From NCBI RefSeq assembly GCF_900142965.1, contig NZ_FRCQ01000035.1:1-64000 (forward strand): a DNA stretch of 64,000 bases. The letters are read 5' to 3'. The notes beneath the pieces were generated by a model that searched no databases, had not been told where the DNA came from, and worked only from the letters and a program-made list of their open reading frames with translations. Shown one piece after another: positions 8,729-17,852 of the stretch. The position numbers were made by a program, and so were the translations under genes. This stretch comes from Rhizobacter sp. OV335 (GTDB taxonomy: Bacteria > Pseudomonadota > Gammaproteobacteria > Burkholderiales > Burkholderiaceae_C). Positions within the stretch are counted from its first letter, which is position 1. Each line of letters begins with the position of its first letter.

Positions 8729-9469
8729 TCAGCCTGGCGACGCGCCGCGCGCCGCTGCAGCGATCTTCAGGAAAGCGGCCGACAGCGCCGGCCAGCCCGA
8801 GGCCGACAACGCCACGGGGCAGCGCGGCACCCCCCGCGCCGGCTTCAACCCGCCGCGGCACGCGAACACCACGCAGTTGCTGCGGTCATCGTCATGCACC
8901 ACCAGCGGCTCGTGCCCGAAGCTGTGCCGGACGCGCGCGAGCCACACCGGCTGCTCGGCATGGTTGGCGTGCAGGTTGGCCACCAGCACGCCGCCCGGCT
9001 GCAGCGCATCGGCCGCGTCGTCATAGAAGCGCTGCGAGCACAGCTGCCGCGGCAGGCCGTGCCGGTCGAAGCCATCGACCAGCAGCGCATCGAAGCGCAC
9101 CGGGGCATCGCGCACGAACCGGGCGCCATCGACCAGGCGCACCGCCAGCCGCTCGTCGTCCGCCGGCAAGTGAAACCGATCGCGCAAGGCCAGCACCTCG
9201 GGGTTGACCTCGGCCACCTCCAGCCGCGTGCGGCGCAGGTGCCGGTGGCAGAACTTGGCGATCGAGCCACCGCCCAGCCCGATCATCGCGATGCGCTCCG
9301 CGCTGCCCGCGAACAGCAGGAAGCCCATCATCAGGCGGGTGTACTCCAGGTCGAGCGCATCGGGATCGCGCAGCCACATGCGGCTCTGGACCTCGGCGTC
9401 CGAGAACTGCATCACCCTGCGGTCCAGCGTTTCGCTCACCCGCGGCACATCGTCATCGCGTTCGGACAT
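8729..9469 (-). CDS. Spermidine synthase-like aminopropyltransferase/methyltransferase-fold protein
   Basis: A 246-residue Rossmann-fold protein. Motif I, IAMIGLGGGSIAKF, matches the polyamine synthase glycine loop. LEVAEVNPEVLALRDRF is the acidic beta-2 loop, and ALLVDGFD occupies the position of the SpeE catalytic DxxD region. The N-terminal beta domain of true SpeE is missing, and substrate-binding residues cannot be confirmed, so aminopropyl transfer is uncertain. The stop is 2 bp from the stop of the preceding plus-strand gene. Confidence 0.8.
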   Translation of the reverse strand: MSERDDDVPRVSETLDRRVMQFSDAEVQSRMWLRDPDALDLEYTRLMMGFLLFAGSAERIAMIGLGGGSIAKFCHRHLRRTRLEVAEVNPEVLALRDRFHLPADDERLAVRLVDGARFVRDAPVRFDALLVDGFDRHGLPRQLCSQRFYDDAADALQPGGVLVANLHANHAEQPVWLARVRHSFGHEPLVVHDDDRSNCVVFACRGGLKPARGVPRCPVALSASGWPALSAAFLKIAAAARGASPG

Positions 9470-9558
9470 CGCACCACTGCGTCGTTGTGGAGGCAGATCA
9501 TAGGTCGCGGCCGAGGACGGCTAAAATCCGCCCTCCCTCGCTTCACCTGGCCCCGACC

Positions 9559-9759
9559 ATGCCGCTCTTCTGGAAAGCCTACAAGTCCGACACCACCTCG
9601 TTCATCGAGGAGCTGAAGGCCAAGGACCCGACCCTGTCGGACCGGATGCTGAAGGGCCGCCAGCTGCTGTGGGACAAGCCGGTCGACCGCGACGCGCAGA
9701 GCGACTACCGCGACGCCGAGGTGCCGCAACAGCCCTACGTCTACCAGACCGGGCACTGA
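9559..9759 (+). CDS. DUF3460 family protein
   Basis: A 66-residue hydrophilic protein ([20 protein letters not shown], ending [11 protein letters not shown]) matching the small DUF3460 family, found next to scpA in many Betaproteobacteria. Function unknown. ATG at 9559 was preferred over an upstream in-frame ATG at 9487 because family members begin MPLFW/MPLYQ-like. First gene of a probable scpA-bioB-panBC run. Confidence 0.85.
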   Translation: MPLFWKAYKSDTTSFIEELKAKDPTLSDRMLKGRQLLWDKPVDRDAQSDYRDAEVPQQPYVYQTGH

Positions 9760-9794
9760 CCCGGGCCGGACCGCGACACCGAACGGGCACCCCT

Positions 9795-10634
9795 GTGAGC
9801 GAAGACGCCCTGGCGCAGGCCGCCACCGATGCGGCAGCGCCCACCGTGGTCGACCACGTGGCCGTGGCCCGCCTGTACGGCGAGCCGCTGTTCACGATGC
9901 CGACCGACCTGTACATCCCGCCGGATGCGCTGGAGGTCTTCCTCGAGGCCTTCGAAGGCCCGCTCGACTTGCTGCTCTACCTGATCCGCAAGCAGAACTT
10001 CAACATCCTCGACATCCCGCTGGCCAGCGTGACGCGCCAGTACCTGGCGTATGTCGAGCAGATCCGCAAGACCAACCTCGAGCTCGCCAGCGAATACCTG
10101 CTGATGGCGGCGATGCTGATCGAGATCAAGTCGCGCATGCTGCTGCCGCCGAAGAAGGTCGCCGAAGGCCAGGAGCCCGAGGACCCGCGCGCCGAGCTGG
10201 TGCGCCGGCTGCTGGAGTACGAGCAGATCAAGCTGGCCGCGGCCGGGCTCGATCGCCTGCCGGTGCTGGGCCGCGATTTCCTGCGCGCGCAGGTGACCAT
10301 CGAGCAATCGCTGACGCCGCGCTTCCCCGACGTCGAGATCGACGAGCTGCGCGCCGCCTGGGCCGACATCCTGAAGCGCGCCAAGCTGAACCAGCACCAC
10401 ACGATCACCCGCGAGCAGCTGAGCGTGCGCGAGCACATGAGCATCGTGCTGCGCGGGCTGCAGGGCCGGCGCTTCGCGATGTTCGAGGAGCTGTTCGACC
10501 TGAGCCGCGGCCCGCAGGTGCTGGTGGTGACCTTCATCGCGATGCTGGAGCTGGCGCGCGAGCACCTGCTGGAGATCACGCAGGCCGAGGCGTTCGCGCC
10601 GATCTACGTGCGGCTCGCCTATCAACCCGCCTAG
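9795..10634 (+). CDS. scpA: Segregation and condensation protein A
   Basis: A 279-residue kleisin subunit of the SMC-ScpAB condensin, which acts in chromosome segregation. The N-terminal SMC-binding helix [20 protein letters not shown] and [16 protein letters not shown] are diagnostic. The C-terminal winged helix ends near [19 protein letters not shown] at 9795 is the first sensible start after the DUF3460 stop. It precedes bioB by 12 bp. scpB is not in the window. Confidence 0.95.
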   Translation: MSEDALAQAATDAAAPTVVDHVAVARLYGEPLFTMPTDLYIPPDALEVFLEAFEGPLDLLLYLIRKQNFNILDIPLASVTRQYLAYVEQIRKTNLELASEYLLMAAMLIEIKSRMLLPPKKVAEGQEPEDPRAELVRRLLEYEQIKLAAAGLDRLPVLGRDFLRAQVTIEQSLTPRFPDVEIDELRAAWADILKRAKLNQHHTITREQLSVREHMSIVLRGLQGRRFAMFEELFDLSRGPQVLVVTFIAMLELAREHLLEITQAEAFAPIYVRLAYQPA

Positions 10635-10646
10635 AAAAGAACATTC

Positions 10647-11639
10647 ATGACGATCCACGAAGCACCCGTCCACCTCGTCACCCGCGCTGCCCCCCAGACC
10701 GCGCCGACCGACCGCTGGCAGGTGGCCGACATCGAAGCCTTGTTCGAGCTGCCGTTCACCGAGCTGATGTTTCGCGCGCAGACGGTGCACCGCGAGCATT
10801 TCGACCCGACCGAGGTGCAGCTCTCGACGCTGCTGTCGATCAAGACCGGCGGCTGCCCCGAAGACTGCAGCTACTGCCCGCAGGCGGCGCGCTACGACAC
10901 CGGCGTCGAAGCCGGCAAGCTGATGGAGACCGAAGCCGTGCTCGAGGCCGCGCGCCGCGCGCAAGAGGCCGGTGCCTCGCGCTTCTGCATGGGTGCCGCA
11001 TGGCGCGGCCCGAAGGACCGCGACATCGAGAAGGTGGCCGAGCTGGTCAGCGCGGTGAAGGCGCTGGGGCTCGAGACCTGTGCGACGCTCGGCATGCTGG
11101 AAGACGGCCATGCCGAACAGCTGCAGAACGCCGGCCTCGACTACTACAACCACAACCTCGACACCGCGCCCGAGTTCTACGGCGACATCGTGCGCACCCG
11201 CCAGTACCAGGACCGCCTCGACACGCTGCAGCGCGTGCGCGGCGCCGGCGTCAAGGTATGCGCCGGCGGCATCGTCGGCATGGGCGAGACGCGGGCGCAG
11301 CGCGCCGGCCTGATCGGTGCGCTGGCCAACCTCGACCCGTACCCGGAATCGGTGCCGATCAACAACCTGGTGCAGGTCGAAGGCACGCCGCTGCACGGCA
11401 CGGTGCAACTCGACCCGCTGGAGTTCGTGCGCACGATCGCGGTGGCGCGCATCACGATGCCGAAGGCCCGCGTGCGGCTGTCGGCCGGCCGCCAGGCGCT
11501 CGGCGAAGCGGTGCAGGCGCTGTGCTTCACGGCTGGCGCCAACTCCATCTTCTACGGCGACAAGCTGCTGACCACCGGCAACCCCGACGTGCAGGCCGAC
11601 CGCGCGCTGCTCGACAAGCTGGGAATGCGGCCGGCATGA
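10647..11639 (+). CDS. bioB: Biotin synthase
   Basis: A 330-residue radical-SAM enzyme inserting sulfur into dethiobiotin. The radical-SAM cluster ligands are Cys70, Cys74 and Cys77 ([12 protein letters not shown]). [13 protein letters not shown] and the auxiliary cluster region near [10 protein letters not shown] are conserved. Its last base pairs overlap the panB start (ATGA), so the two are translationally coupled. No other bio gene is nearby. Confidence 0.97.
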   Translation: MTIHEAPVHLVTRAAPQTAPTDRWQVADIEALFELPFTELMFRAQTVHREHFDPTEVQLSTLLSIKTGGCPEDCSYCPQAARYDTGVEAGKLMETEAVLEAARRAQEAGASRFCMGAAWRGPKDRDIEKVAELVSAVKALGLETCATLGMLEDGHAEQLQNAGLDYYNHNLDTAPEFYGDIVRTRQYQDRLDTLQRVRGAGVKVCAGGIVGMGETRAQRAGLIGALANLDPYPESVPINNLVQVEGTPLHGTVQLDPLEFVRTIAVARITMPKARVRLSAGRQALGEAVQALCFTAGANSIFYGDKLLTTGNPDVQADRALLDKLGMRPA

Positions 11640-12469
11640 GCAGCCACCCGGCCCAGGACACCGCGCCCGGCCGCAAGCCGGTGACGCTGCACAAGCTGCG
11701 CGAGATGCATGCGGCCCGCGAGCCGATCGCGATGCTGACCTGCTACGACGCGAGCTTCGCGCGGCTGCTCGATGCCGCGGGCGTCGACTGCCTGCTGGTC
11801 GGCGATTCGCTCGGCATGGTGCTGCAGGGCCAGGCGAGCACGCTGCCGGTGACGCTGGACGAGATGGCGTACCACACGCGCTGCGTCGCGCGCGGCAACC
11901 GTGGCGCGTGGCTGATCGGCGACCTGCCGTTCGGCAGCTACCAGCAGGGGCCGGCGCAGGCGCTGGCGAGTGCGACGGTGCTGATGCAGGCCGGCGCGCA
12001 GATGGTGAAGCTCGAAGGCGGCGGCTGGACGGCCGAGACGGTGCGCTTCCTGGTAGAGCGCGGCATCCCGGTGTGCGCGCACCTCGGGCTGACGCCGCAA
12101 TCGGTGCATGCGCTGGGCGGCTACCGCATCCAGGGCCGCGACGACGAGGCCGCGGCCACGCTGCTGCGCCATGCGCGCGAGCTGGCCGAGGCCGGCGCCG
12201 CGATGCTGGTGCTGGAGCTGATGCCGGCGGCGGTGGCGAAGCAGATCACCGACGCACTCGACATCCCGGTGATCGGCATCGGTGCCGGCGTGGCCTGCTC
12301 CGGCCAGGTGCTGGTGCTGCACGACATGCTCGGCATCACGCAGGGCAAGCTGCCGCGCTTCGTGCGCAACTTCATGGACGGCAGCGCGGGCATCGGCGAT
12401 GCGATCACGCGCTACGTGGCCGATGTGAAGGCCCGCCGCTTTCCCGACGACACGCTCCACGGTTATTGA
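11636..12469 (+). CDS. panB: 3-methyl-2-oxobutanoate hydroxymethyltransferase
   Basis: A 277-residue TIM-barrel enzyme making ketopantoate from alpha-ketoisovalerate and methylene-THF. [14 protein letters not shown], the metal site [11 protein letters not shown], and VKLEGG are typical. ATG lies inside the bioB stop (4-bp overlap). panC follows 21 bp later. Pantothenate feeds CoA and the 4'-phosphopantetheine arms used by carrier proteins. Confidence 0.97.
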   Translation: MSSHPAQDTAPGRKPVTLHKLREMHAAREPIAMLTCYDASFARLLDAAGVDCLLVGDSLGMVLQGQASTLPVTLDEMAYHTRCVARGNRGAWLIGDLPFGSYQQGPAQALASATVLMQAGAQMVKLEGGGWTAETVRFLVERGIPVCAHLGLTPQSVHALGGYRIQGRDDEAAATLLRHARELAEAGAAMLVLELMPAAVAKQITDALDIPVIGIGAGVACSGQVLVLHDMLGITQGKLPRFVRNFMDGSAGIGDAITRYVADVKARRFPDDTLHGY

Positions 12470-13324
<855 letters not shown>

Positions 13325-13353
13325 CGGGCCGAGCACCGGATCGACAGGATCGC

Positions 13354-15996
13354 TCACGCCTGAAGATGGCTCAGCGCCCTTTCGCGGTCGGCCAGCGACA
13401 AGGTGTCGTCTGAACGAATCGAATTTGTCAACTCCATGCGCAACCGGTCGATGATTTCGGAGACCTTGCGTCTTTGCTTTGAATTGACCACGACGCCATT
13501 GGCACGCTCAAATATGGATGCCTTGATCAAGGGGCTGAAGTCTGCGTCCAGAAAGTGCTTCGCCACTCTGGATGCGAATTCGGCATCACGGTGCAAGGCC
13601 ATGGCCAGCAAGTTCTTGTCTCTGGAATCGGCCTCGAATTTCCACAAGGCTTCGACAGTTCTCTTCGGAAAACGTGTCATGTCGTCAAACAGCATTTCCG
13701 CTTCATCGAGATTGTTGTTCGACAAGGCTTCGCCGATTGAGGCAACATAGAATTCCTCGTGGTCTGACTGACGAGTATTTCTCGAGAGAGCATTGACGGC
13801 AGTCTTCAGATCCGCGGCATGCATCGAAGCGTCCCGCGCCGCCGACTTGAGTCGCGTCCACATTGCTTTATATTCTTCTGGTTTCTGGTTGCCACGCAAC
13901 AGGTTTCTTGCTGTCTTCAACAGATCGTTGAACTTGTCGAGAGCCTGGTAAGAAATCGAATTACAGGTCAATGCGGCCGTCAATATCTCGGCCAACGCTG
14001 ATGGATCGCGTGCGACCAAGCCTACGCCGGCAATGATCTCCGAGGCGGTTGCCGTGCCGATCTGTCCCGTCAATGCCAGAGCGAGCACCGTCTTGTGTTC
14101 TTCATTGCGTTCGCACAATGCGATCACTTGATCGGCAGGGCTCAGCTTGGAAATCATTTGAAAGACGGTGGAGATGGTTTCCTTTTGGCCCTCGGCAGTT
14201 GCCATCAGCAACAGCCCACCGCAGAGAGACGGAGACGCCACTCGAGTGATTCGAAGAATGGGGCCGATGGCAGCGCACAAAGGCGCCGATAGTATATCCA
14301 CCGGCCAATGGCTCAATGGGTCTGTATCCCATGAAATGAGTTCGGCAAGGGAGTTGAGCTCGCTACTGCTGGCAACGCGCGTGCCAAGCAGAAACAGCAT
14401 ACGGATCTGTTTGGGGGAAAGTACGTCAACCGTTTTCATCCCGAGATCGAACGTCAACTGTTGTTCACGCTTGCTTGCGTAGTTGACGAAGCTTCGCTCC
14501 AGCATCGACTTCCACTCGATCGAGTCGGGCGCAATCTCCTTGGAGATGGACGACGGGATGATGTCGTGTTGCGCCAGCCAATCATCCAGCGCCAAAGCAC
14601 TGCGCATCAGGTTGTAGGCATCGGCATCCTGCCCCAACGACGATTGATGGCTCGCTTCGGCGGCCCGCAAACACGCCTTGGCTTGCCGGTAGAAGGCCCG
14701 CGTCAAGGCATCGGACCACAGCGTACCGTGCTCTTGCAAGCTTCGGGCGTAGTGGTTCATCCGGGCCAGCAACGTTGTCCGCAAACCTTTGCGTCGAAGG
14801 TAGTCTCTGTGCTTGGTGATTGGGTTCTGGTGGCGCGAAAAGAATTCGGCCAGATTGCGATCGGCAGGCCTGCGACCGCTGTTGCGGCGACGAACCGGCG
14901 TCTCTGCCGTTGCGCCACGATGAGCTTCAATGAACTTGCTGGTCTGGGCAAGCACCAGCAGTTCTGCGGGCAAGTCCATCGCGAAAAAATTTTCCCACCC
15001 GTCAACGGGTTTTGCGTTCTGAAGAAGCTGCTCCATCGGTATACGGTAGCTGCCATCGGCTTCAATTTGTGTCAGGGCCTTGCCAACAGCGATGGTATGC
15101 GTTCGGCACCCGTGCCCTATTTGGCTCTTCTCGGTCACCAGATAGATGGCCGACTTCGATTTATCTCTCAGGCGCGCCAAGTCCTTCAGCATGCGCGTGT
15201 GATAACTCGGCATTCCAGTTCTCGGCATGGCAAGCGTTCCGAAGGAATCAAAAATCATCCAGCACGTCAGCTGCGGAGATCGAACAAAAGTCAGTGGAAT
15301 TGAATGGTTTCCGTTGTCGACGGCGAAACTCAAACGCAGCTCGGAACGGTCGCCCCGACCGGACAGTTCGGCCAGCAATTCGTCCAGGTGGGCCTTGATT
15401 TCCCCAATGGGAACAGGATCGTCATTCTCATCTCGCGGCAATCTGATGGACGTTCCGAGCTTGGTGTTGTAGAAATCGATGATGGATTTCTGTGCAGGCG
15501 TCTTCAGTTCCGGGAAAATATTTCCGGCACGGGCATCCCAGCACAGATCGAAATGTTCGGCGTCTCCGTTGCCTCCTGCATCGAACGGCACGATGTTTCT
15601 TTTCATGTCGAGCATGGAAAGCCAATCGGGCACGCTCGCAAACCATTCCGGCAGCGCGAACTTCTCTCGAGCAGGCCAGGATATCTTCCATTGCGTTTCA
15701 GTGAAGCGCACGCTCCTGTAGGCGACGATGGATTCAATCAGTTTCGGAGGAACGGCGAGCATGGCCCGGATCTCTGCATCATCCTGCCATCCACTGAAAT
15801 CAAGCGATGGCGCCTGTGCATTCAGCGTATCGCGCAGTTCCCTGCAGACCGGAGACGAGCAGGCATTCGATTGCTGGAATTCTGCGATTTCGTCCTCGAT
15901 GCGTTCCAGCTCCAGATCATGAATTTCGTTGCGTGTCGCGGCGAGAGTCTTGTGGAATCTCGGGGTTGGCTGAGAATTACTGAATTGTGGGTTCAT
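13354..15996 (-). CDS. Large protein with a YopJ-like acetyltransferase (C55-type) domain; putative effector
   Basis: An 880-residue protein that I do not recognise as a whole. Residues about 220-305 fit the YopJ/C55 core. His231 (DNGNHSIPLTF) is followed 19 residues later by Asp250 (WMIFDSFGT). Cys297 lies in SQIGHGCRTHTIAVGKAL, which parallels the Q..S..C..F...A.K block. YopJ has His-Glu at 19 spacing and PopP2 has His-Asp at 19, so spacing and residues agree. Residues about 400-880 look all-helical, with no family assigned. There is no signal peptide or transmembrane segment. GC is visibly lower than in neighbours, suggesting transfer. Shine-Dalgarno poor. Effector status is inferred only. 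Confidence 0.55.
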   Translation of the reverse strand: MNPQFSNSQPTPRFHKTLAATRNEIHDLELERIEDEIAEFQQSNACSSPVCRELRDTLNAQAPSLDFSGWQDDAEIRAMLAVPPKLIESIVAYRSVRFTETQWKISWPAREKFALPEWFASVPDWLSMLDMKRNIVPFDAGGNGDAEHFDLCWDARAGNIFPELKTPAQKSIIDFYNTKLGTSIRLPRDENDDPVPIGEIKAHLDELLAELSGRGDRSELRLSFAVDNGNHSIPLTFVRSPQLTCWMIFDSFGTLAMPRTGMPSYHTRMLKDLARLRDKSKSAIYLVTEKSQIGHGCRTHTIAVGKALTQIEADGSYRIPMEQLLQNAKPVDGWENFFAMDLPAELLVLAQTSKFIEAHRGATAETPVRRRNSGRRPADRNLAEFFSRHQNPITKHRDYLRRKGLRTTLLARMNHYARSLQEHGTLWSDALTRAFYRQAKACLRAAEASHQSSLGQDADAYNLMRSALALDDWLAQHDIIPSSISKEIAPDSIEWKSMLERSFVNYASKREQQLTFDLGMKTVDVLSPKQIRMLFLLGTRVASSSELNSLAELISWDTDPLSHWPVDILSAPLCAAIGPILRITRVASPSLCGGLLLMATAEGQKETISTVFQMISKLSPADQVIALCERNEEHKTVLALALTGQIGTATASEIIAGVGLVARDPSALAEILTAALTCNSISYQALDKFNDLLKTARNLLRGNQKPEEYKAMWTRLKSAARDASMHAADLKTAVNALSRNTRQSDHEEFYVASIGEALSNNNLDEAEMLFDDMTRFPKRTVEALWKFEADSRDKNLLAMALHRDAEFASRVAKHFLDADFSPLIKASIFERANGVVVNSKQRRKVSEIIDRLRMELTNSIRSDDTLSLADRERALSHLQA

Positions 15997-16242
15997 GATG
16001 GCGTTGAGATGGACCGACGATCCCGAAGTCGAGAAGTCGTCAGCACCCGTCGCTCGTTTGCTTCATCAAACCAAGTGCGTCGTTGTCGCGACCATGCCGA
16101 TCCGGTTGGAGATCGTTGGTGACGCCGGAAACGTTGGCGTTCCGTATCCATGAGAGCGGGGGATGAGCCATTGGTCATCCCGAGTTGTGCCGCTGCAGCG
16201 AGATGGTGATTCGGAGCCGAGTTCATCAGCTCCTGTCGGAGT
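15997..16242. other. Spacer between the biosynthetic operon and the YopJ-like gene
   Basis: No gene found. The spacer lies 3' of the operon's last stop and 5' of the YopJ-like gene, so it should hold a terminator and a promoter. A stem GGAGCCG (16213-16219) / CGGCTCC (16248-16254) overlaps the operon stop but has no U-run. No plant-inducible-promoter box (TTCG-N16-TTCG) was seen on the coding strand of the YopJ-like gene. Confidence 0.4.
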
Positions 16243-17124
16243 TCAAACGGCTCCCGCCACCCACCCCACGATCCCCCCGATCACCCGCTCCCGATTCACC
16301 TCCGCGGTGAACGTGTGGTCCGTGTCCTCGTGGTACTCCAGCTGCAGCCGGTCGCCGAACGGCACGTCGGGAAACGCGTCCAGCAGTTGCTCGCGGTAGT
16401 TGTGGAAATCTTCCCGCTCGGCCGTCAGCACCGCCAGGAAGCGGTTGCCCGAGCGCTGCGCCGCCGCGTAAGCGTTCGACAGGAAGGCGCGCGCTTCGGG
16501 CGAATCCAGGTCCGCACGCGCCCCCTCCTCCGGCGGCTCGGCGTGGCTTGCGCCGCCCATGCGCTGCCCCAGCGCCTGCCACAGTGGGTGCTTCCCCCGC
16601 GCGATGTTCATCCAACTGCTCAGCCGCGTCGCGCGCCGCGCGTAGTGGTTCAGGTAGTAGCGCGGCGTGTGCGGGATCGACGGGTCCAGCAGCACCAGCC
16701 CCGTCACGCGCGCGTCGCGGCCTGCGTAGACCACCGCGTGGTCCGCGCCCGAGCACAGGCCGACCAGCACGAAGCGCTTGAAGCCCCGCGCTGTCTCCAG
16801 CGTGTCCAGCGCCTCCTTGATGTCGGCCAGGCTCGCCTCCAGCAACCCGAGCCCGTCGTCGCGGGGCTCGCTGTCGCCGATGCCCGAGAGGTCGAAGCGC
16901 ACCGCATCGACACCGTGTTGCGACAGCCGCCGGCACAGCTGCACCGTCATCCGGTTCGCGCCGACGCGGTGGATGATCCCCGAGTTCAGCACCACCACTG
17001 CCGGCCGGTCCGGTGACACCGCCGTGCCCTCGGCGGCCGGCGTCACGATGCCCACCAGCGCCTTGCGCGGCCCCATCAGCAGCACCTGCTCCGTCACCGG
17101 TCGATCGTTCACGCGTTCGTTCAC
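16243..17124 (-). CDS. Alpha/beta-hydrolase with Cys at the nucleophile elbow
   Basis: A 293-residue hydrolase, last gene of the biosynthetic operon. The nucleophile elbow reads VGLCSGADH, placing Cys124 where Ser usually sits, as in dienelactone-hydrolase-type enzymes. A catalytic His is likely in EDTDHTF. RFDLSGIGDSE is the usual loop after beta-4. I chose GTG at 17124 because GGTGGAG lies 6 bases upstream, and it sits 2 bp after the previous stop; the frame is open to 17205. It resembles the paired hydrolases near some exosortase and NRPS/PKS loci. It may release or edit the product. Confidence 0.8.
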   Translation of the reverse strand: MNERVNDRPVTEQVLLMGPRKALVGIVTPAAEGTAVSPDRPAVVVLNSGIIHRVGANRMTVQLCRRLSQHGVDAVRFDLSGIGDSEPRDDGLGLLEASLADIKEALDTLETARGFKRFVLVGLCSGADHAVVYAGRDARVTGLVLLDPSIPHTPRYYLNHYARRATRLSSWMNIARGKHPLWQALGQRMGGASHAEPPEEGARADLDSPEARAFLSNAYAAAQRSGNRFLAVLTAEREDFHNYREQLLDAFPDVPFGDRLQLEYHEDTDHTFTAEVNRERVIGGIVGWVAGAV

Positions 17125-17126
17125 GG

Positions 17127-17852
17127 TCAGCTCCACCACTGCGCCATGCGCTGCAACACCTTCACCGGCACCGCGCCGGCCCCCGAATGGTGATCCTCCA
17201 GCCACGCGGGCTGGCCCTCGACCTGCTCGACGGGCACGGAGCCGACGGCCTCACCCGGCACCGATCGAACCACCAGCGTGCGTGCCGGCAACTCCGCCGC
17301 CGGCAGCGCCAATCCACGCAGCTCCGCCACCATCGCGTCACCGAGCGCGAAGCCCATCACCTCGTACCCGCCACCGTGCTCCGCCTTGCGGGCCGGCGCA
17401 TCAGCCAGCAGCTCCTTCAGATACCCCTCGCCCGACACCACCGGGTCCCACAGCACCACGCTGTCGACATCCTTGCGCCGCCGCGCCGCGACACCCGCGG
17501 CCAGCGTGCCGCCCAGCCGCAACCCCAGCAGCCCGACGCGCGCCGCGTCGGTCGTGTCTTTCAGCTCGTCGATCGCCGTCTCGATGTCGGCCTGCCAGCC
17601 GGCCAGGCTCGCGTCCAGCATCTCGCCAGCCGAATCGCCGGTGCCGAAGTAGTCGAAGCGCAGCACGTGCACGCCGGCCTGGTTCAGCAGCGTCGCGAGC
17701 TGCTTCATCGCGCGATGGGCACGCAGGTACTCCTGCCCCCACGGCGGGCACAGCAGCACGGCTTTCGTGCCGCTGCCGGAAGCCGATGCCCGCGCCGGGC
17801 TGTACACGCCGAACAGCCGCCGTTGCCGCGTGCCGAAGAAGAATGGGTTCAT
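17127..17852 (-). CDS. Alpha/beta-hydrolase-fold protein lacking the canonical nucleophile
   Basis: A 241-residue protein starting MNPFFFGTRQRRLFGVY. CPPWGQEYLRAHRA and RFDYFGTGDSAG are conserved core loops. The elbow reads GLLGLRLGG, so the nucleophile position is Arg112 rather than Ser or Cys. It is probably non-hydrolytic or unusual in mechanism; related hydrolases of exosortase loci may share this. Its ATG overlaps the NRPS stop by 4 bp (ATGA), so it is translated with the NRPS. It pairs with the Cys-type hydrolase downstream. Confidence 0.8.
   Translation of the reverse strand: MNPFFFGTRQRRLFGVYSPARASASGSGTKAVLLCPPWGQEYLRAHRAMKQLATLLNQAGVHVLRFDYFGTGDSAGEMLDASLAGWQADIETAIDELKDTTDAARVGLLGLRLGGTLAAGVAARRRKDVDSVVLWDPVVSGEGYLKELLADAPARKAEHGGGYEVMGFALGDAMVAELRGLALPAAELPARTLVVRSVPGEAVGSVPVEQVEGQPAWLEDHHSGAGAVPVKVLQRMAQWWS

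Noticed and set aside
15997-16200. HrpB/HrpX-type PIP box upstream of the YopJ-like gene
   Set aside because: No TTCG-N16-TTCG arrangement found on the coding strand.
16213-16254. Rho-independent terminator at the end of the operon
   Set aside because: A 7-bp stem exists but has a long loop, overlaps the coding end and lacks a U-run.
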